The position numbers were made by a program, and so were the translations under genes. The notes beneath the pieces were generated by a model, which saw only the letters and a list, made by a program, of their open reading frames with translations, was not told where the DNA came from and ran no database searches. From Staphylococcus sp. CAG:324 (lineage in GTDB: Bacteria > Bacillota_I > Bacilli_A > ML615J-28 > CAG-313): a stretch of 33,258 nt of DNA. Where the stretch lies: contig FR890804.1 of NCBI GenBank assembly GCA_000433035.1, positions 63,921 through 97,178 of the forward strand, given 5' to 3'. Shown piece by piece: positions 29,980-33,258 of this stretch. Each line of letters opens with the position of its first letter. Position 1 is the first letter of the stretch.

Positions 29980-30294
29980 CTAATCTTCAATAATCTTTTC
30001 AATATAATAGAAATCATCACTTTCATCATGACAAATGATATAACGAACACCCACTACTTCAAATTCTGGATAATTGTTGGCTTTTTCATATTCTGTATTA
30101 TGGTTTAAAATAATAGTATTGCCCTCATTTGGTTTTCCCCCTAATGATAATGGGAAGACATATGATACAACCCATCCAACCTGATTTTCAACTAAATAAT
30201 CCTCACGTTTAATTTTGCGCCCAGTAAAATCATAAGCATATTCAACATCACCAAATTCATGTAACCAAATTTTTAAAGCTTCATCTTTTGTCAT
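29980..30294 (-). CDS. Small protein with degenerate HNH-like core
   Basis: A 104-residue soluble protein. The segment GWVVSYVFPLSLGGKPNEGNTIILNHNTEYEKAN has the spacing of an HNH endonuclease (typically ...DHIxPxSxGGxxxxxNLxxLHxxxNxxK). The Asp-His pair of the first strand is Ser-Tyr here, while the central Asn and the final His are kept. Metal binding and nuclease activity are therefore doubtful, and the protein may use the fold for another purpose. No zinc-finger cysteines are seen. It has the best promoter of the window and its own terminator, so it is a single-gene unit. The family is not recognised with certainty. Confidence 0.7.
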   Translation of the reverse strand: MTKDEALKIWLHEFGDVEYAYDFTGRKIKREDYLVENQVGWVVSYVFPLSLGGKPNEGNTIILNHNTEYEKANNYPEFEVVGVRYIICHDESDDFYYIEKIIED

Positions 30295-30333
30295 ATAAAT
30301 TCACTTCCTTCAATAATCCTTTATTGCAATTAT

Positions 30334-30362
30334 ATTATATCAAAAAAAGATAAAACTGTCAA
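30334..30362 (-). promoter_or_regulatory. Perfect sigma-A promoter of the HNH-like gene
   Basis: On the minus strand TTGACA (30357-30362), 17 bp, TATAAT (30334-30339): full consensus in both boxes and spacing, 40 bp before the start. Confidence 0.9.
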
Positions 30363-30398
30363 ATTTTAGTAAATTGTTACTTTTAAAAAGACCATTCA

Positions 30399-32315
30399 TT
30401 ATAGACTATCAATTTTAGACTGTTCTAATTCTTGAATAAATTGATTCTTATAAAGATTAAAATAATACCCTTTTTGTTTAAGCAATTCTAGATGTTGACC
30501 TTGTTCTATAATTTTTCCTTCTTTTAAAACAATAATCAAATCAGCATCAACGATTGTCGATAAACGATGAGCAACAACCAAGCTAGTACGATTTTTTAAA
30601 ATCACTTTGATAGCATTTTGAATAATTTTTTCATTTTCTGTATCAATTGATGAAGTTGCCTCATCTAAAATTAATATTTTAGGATTTGATACAATTGCCC
30701 TAGCAAACGATAATAATTGTTTTTGACCAATTGATAGTTTATTGCCACCTTCGCCAATATCTGTTAAATAACCATCTGGTAATTTTTCAATAAACTCATC
30801 GGCATTTACAATCTTACATGCTCTTTTTACTTCTTCATCACTCGCATCAAGTCGTCCATAACGAACATTTTCTAAAATATTCCCACTAAATAAATGTGGA
30901 GTTTGTAACACATAGCCAATATTCGTATGCAACCAACCAATAGACCTTTTTTTATAATCTTTATTGTCAATTCGTATTTCTCCTGATGTCGGTTCATAAA
31001 ATCTGCTAATCAAATTAATAATTGTAGATTTACCCGAACCTGTTTCTCCAACAAAAGCAATCATTTGTCCTGGCTTAATTTGCAAATTAAAATTTTCAAG
31101 TACCAATTTATCAGTTCCCTTATATTTAAAAGATACATTATCAAATTCAATACTTCCAATTAAATCTTCCCAATTTTCTTTTTTAGGATGATATAAATCA
31201 CCATACTTCTCTACAACCTCTAAACTATCTTTTACATCAGGTTCAGTTTCGATAAGCGATATGACCCTTTCAGCAGAAGCTTGTGCCTGTTGAAAATCAG
31301 AAATAATTCTAGCAATTGACATTACAGGATCAAAAAAACGCATCGCATAGTCAATAAATAGATATAATGTACCCGTTGTAATTATCAATTTGATATTATC
31401 ACTAAGCACTAATTTACCACCTTCTACTGCAATTACTGCAACCCCTAAATATCCAAGCACCAAAATTGTTGGCCAAAAAATAGAAGAAAATATAGCTGCT
31501 CTAATGGAACGTTTTTTCATTCTTGTAATTGTATTTTCAAATTCTTCTTCATTTTGTTTTTCTAAAACTAAAGTTTTAGTTGTATTAGAACCCATAAAAC
31601 TTTCATTAAAAGAAGCCGTAATCTCAGAATTGATTTTTCTTACTCCACGATATTCTTTTAATATCTTTTTTCGAAAATACATTGTCAATATTAGAAAAAC
31701 TGGTACTAAAATAATTAAAATGAGAGCTAGTCGCCAATTAATAATAATACTTACAATTAAAATACCAATCATTAACATAAAACCCCATAATAAATCAACA
31801 ATTCCCCATGAAATAATGGATGCAAGTTTTCTAGCATCTGATGTCATTCGTGCCATAATCCAACCTGATGATGTTGTATCATAATATGAAAAAGATAATT
31901 TTTGCAATTTATCAAAAGCCTGTTTACGAATTTCAATTGTAGTATTTTCTTCAACAATTGAAGCAGCCCGAATAAAACACCACACCGTTAAGCCAAGAGC
32001 AATGGCTATAAAAGCATAAGCAGCAATAAATACCCATTTAGTTGAAAAATCTGGACTATCATTAAAATAATGCTCTAACGCATATTTATTTAAAAGAGGA
32101 TATACTAAATCATTGGCTGCAAGTAAGATTACAGCAATTATCATTTGGACAATAATTTTTTTATCTTTAATTAATATTTTAAAGATTTTTTTCCATACTC
32201 CTAAATCAATTTTTTCAAATTCATCTTCAGTTTCCTCATTTTTTATAATCTCTTTTTTGAACTCTTTTTTTGATTTACTTTTCTTTTCTTGTTTTTTCTT
32301 TCTCTTCAATATCAT
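30399..32315 (-). CDS. ABC exporter half-transporter, subunit B (six helices plus ATPase)
   Basis: One half of a heterodimeric ABC exporter (multidrug or lipid type, as LmrCD or BmrCD). A very basic N-terminal extension (residues 1-45) precedes a six-helix membrane domain, followed by the ATPase from about residue 390. Walker A is GETGSGKSTI, Q-loop VLQTPHLF, Walker B ILILDEATSSID (catalytic Glu present) and switch VAHRLST. Its signature is LSIGQKQLL rather than LSGGQ. Its partner, upstream, has the opposite defects, so the pair forms one competent and one degenerate ATP site. It has 638 residues. The start overlaps the upstream stop by 4 bp. Confidence 0.93.
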   Translation of the reverse strand: MILKRKKKQEKKSKSKKEFKKEIIKNEETEDEFEKIDLGVWKKIFKILIKDKKIIVQMIIAVILLAANDLVYPLLNKYALEHYFNDSPDFSTKWVFIAAYAFIAIALGLTVWCFIRAASIVEENTTIEIRKQAFDKLQKLSFSYYDTTSSGWIMARMTSDARKLASIISWGIVDLLWGFMLMIGILIVSIIINWRLALILIILVPVFLILTMYFRKKILKEYRGVRKINSEITASFNESFMGSNTTKTLVLEKQNEEEFENTITRMKKRSIRAAIFSSIFWPTILVLGYLGVAVIAVEGGKLVLSDNIKLIITTGTLYLFIDYAMRFFDPVMSIARIISDFQQAQASAERVISLIETEPDVKDSLEVVEKYGDLYHPKKENWEDLIGSIEFDNVSFKYKGTDKLVLENFNLQIKPGQMIAFVGETGSGKSTIINLISRFYEPTSGEIRIDNKDYKKRSIGWLHTNIGYVLQTPHLFSGNILENVRYGRLDASDEEVKRACKIVNADEFIEKLPDGYLTDIGEGGNKLSIGQKQLLSFARAIVSNPKILILDEATSSIDTENEKIIQNAIKVILKNRTSLVVAHRLSTIVDADLIIVLKEGKIIEQGQHLELLKQKGYYFNLYKNQFIQELEQSKIDSL

Positions 32316-33258
32316 ACTTCTACCCCTTTATTATTTAGGATTTCGAAGAATTCTTTTTCTGCATCACCTTGAATATCCCATAATTTTTTATAAAGTCCAT
32401 CTTCACTGATCAGTTCTTCATGAGTACCAATTTTAGATGCTTTACCATTTTCTAAAACAATTATCTTATCAGCTTGTCTAGCAGTAGTAATCCGGTGAGT
32501 AATAATAATTGTTGTGGCATGACTATTTTCTTTTAAAGCTTTTCTAATCATTAAATCCGTTTCAGTATCTACAGCACTTAATGAATCATCAAAAATAATT
32601 ATTGGCTTATCATTAAGCAGCATTCTAGCAATTGCTAAACGTTGTTTTTGACCACCTGATAGAGTCGTACCTTTTTCTCCTACCATTGTTTCATAACCAT
32701 TTTCAAAACTAGAAATATCTTTTTCAATTGAAGCAATTTTGGCAACCCTTCGAATATCCTCTTTTGATGCCTTGCTATTCGTAATTCTAATATTATCATA
32801 AACACTTCTCGCAAAAAGAAAAGGTTCTTGTAATACAAGTCCAATTTGGCTTCTAATATATTCTTTTTTGAAATCCTTTAATTCGTTTCCACTTATTTTA
32901 ACGCTACCATCTTTATAATCAATTAATCTTGTTAAAATCTTTGCAATCGTCGATTTACCTGATCCAGTTTTTCCAATAATAGCAACTGTTTGGCCAGATT
33001 CAATCTCAAAACTCAAATGTTGAAGTAAATGACTATCCGTATCATCAAATTTAAAACTTACATTATCAAAAACAATATCACCATTTACCTCATAACATCC
33101 TGTTGCATCATTTTCATATTCACTTTTTTCATCTAAAATTTCTTTAATTCTTCCAGCAGCTACACTACATTTTCCTAGGTCACTAACAATTCTACCAAGA
33201 CTTCTTACTGGCCATATATATGAGCTAAGTAACATCATTACCGCAACAACGTCTGAAC
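32312..33258 (-). CDS. ABC exporter half-transporter, subunit A, partial (N-terminus beyond right edge)
   Basis: The frame is open to the window edge, so only the last membrane helix region and the ATPase are seen. Walker A is GKTGSGKST, Q-loop VLQEPFLF, signature LSGGQKQR (intact), switch ITHRITT. Walker B is IIIFDDSLSAVD, with Asp where the catalytic Glu should be, the usual degenerate site of heterodimeric exporters. With subunit B (canonical Glu, altered signature) the functional site would use Walker A/B of B and the LSGGQ of A. The internal Met at 33238 is not the true start. Confidence 0.92.
   Translation of the reverse strand, partial: SDVVAVMMLLSSYIWPVRSLGRIVSDLGKCSVAAGRIKEILDEKSEYENDATGCYEVNGDIVFDNVSFKFDDTDSHLLQHLSFEIESGQTVAIIGKTGSGKSTIAKILTRLIDYKDGSVKISGNELKDFKKEYIRSQIGLVLQEPFLFARSVYDNIRITNSKASKEDIRRVAKIASIEKDISSFENGYETMVGEKGTTLSGGQKQRLAIARMLLNDKPIIIFDDSLSAVDTETDLMIRKALKENSHATTIIITHRITTARQADKIIVLENGKASKIGTHEELISEDGLYKKLWDIQGDAEKEFFEILNNKGVEV

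Noticed and set aside
1..33258. CRISPR arrays, rRNA genes, insertion sequences, retrons or toxin-antitoxin pairs
   Set aside because: I looked for regularly spaced repeats, transposase motifs and reverse-transcriptase motifs and saw none. The only repeats of note are the att copies and short regulatory repeats.

Overview
The window is AT-rich chromosomal DNA from a Gram-positive (Bacillota-type) bacterium. It uses strong AGGAGG-type ribosome binding sites and sigma-A-like promoters, and TGA serves as a normal stop. It encodes lipoproteins, a LysM cell-wall amidase, a PhoP/PhoR-type two-component system and the ylbJ-coaD-rsmD neighbourhood known from Bacillus. No outer-membrane gene is seen. 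The gene style would fit the AT-rich Erysipelotrichia or Mollicutes-related side of the phylum, but the sequence does not settle the taxon.

Layout. (1) 1-7297, minus strand: the start of trigger factor (runs off the left edge), a DUF885 lipoprotein peptidase, an Sfp-type phosphopantetheinyl transferase, and a four-gene operon of two ABC-2 export pairs. (2) 7343-16862, minus strand: a phosphate region. A Na/Pi cotransporter-phoP-phoR operon lies upstream of pstS, a PdxK-like kinase, pstC, pstA, pstB and phoU. The PstS looks circularly permuted and PstA carries a PDZ-like extracytoplasmic insertion. (3) 16930-21938, minus strand: a complete branched-chain amino acid ABC transporter (livK, H, M, G, F), with an attenuator-like hairpin after livK and an unusually long LivF. 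(4) 22079-22155: a tRNA-Arg(UCU) gene, the attachment site of a 4.92-kb integrated element reaching to 27079. (5) 27094-33258: host genes again: an amidase without a signal peptide, a YlbJ-like membrane protein, coaD, rsmD, a degenerate HNH-like small protein and a heterodimeric ABC exporter (runs off the right edge).

The most interesting part is the element at 22100-27079. It is flanked by 57-bp direct repeats of the tRNA 3' half. Its genes are all on the plus strand and in filamentous-phage order: a small protein in the gene V (ssDNA-binding) position, a 71-residue coat-like protein, a signal-peptide protein with a C-terminal anchor (pIII-like), two small membrane proteins, and a Zot/pI-type ATPase. 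A GC-rich cluster of hairpins follows, then a rolling-circle Rep and a tyrosine recombinase. No secretin gene is present, as expected for a single-membrane host. The replication module is not of the M13 type. The Rep has the HUH nuclease motifs and post-nuclease linker of eukaryotic-type CRESS-DNA virus Reps but no helicase. Just upstream, a 12-bp stem presents GAGTATTAC, which fits the circovirus-type origin nonanucleotide NANTATTAC. The element therefore looks like an inovirus whose replication module is CRESS-like.

The element also repairs the tRNA it enters. It supplies a 3' half with a compensatory T-stem base-pair change and its own terminator, while the displaced host 3' half and host terminator remain at the right end. 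No stretch above 300 bp lacks a gene; the largest gene-free stretches (24894-25181 and 26975-27219) are described as features.
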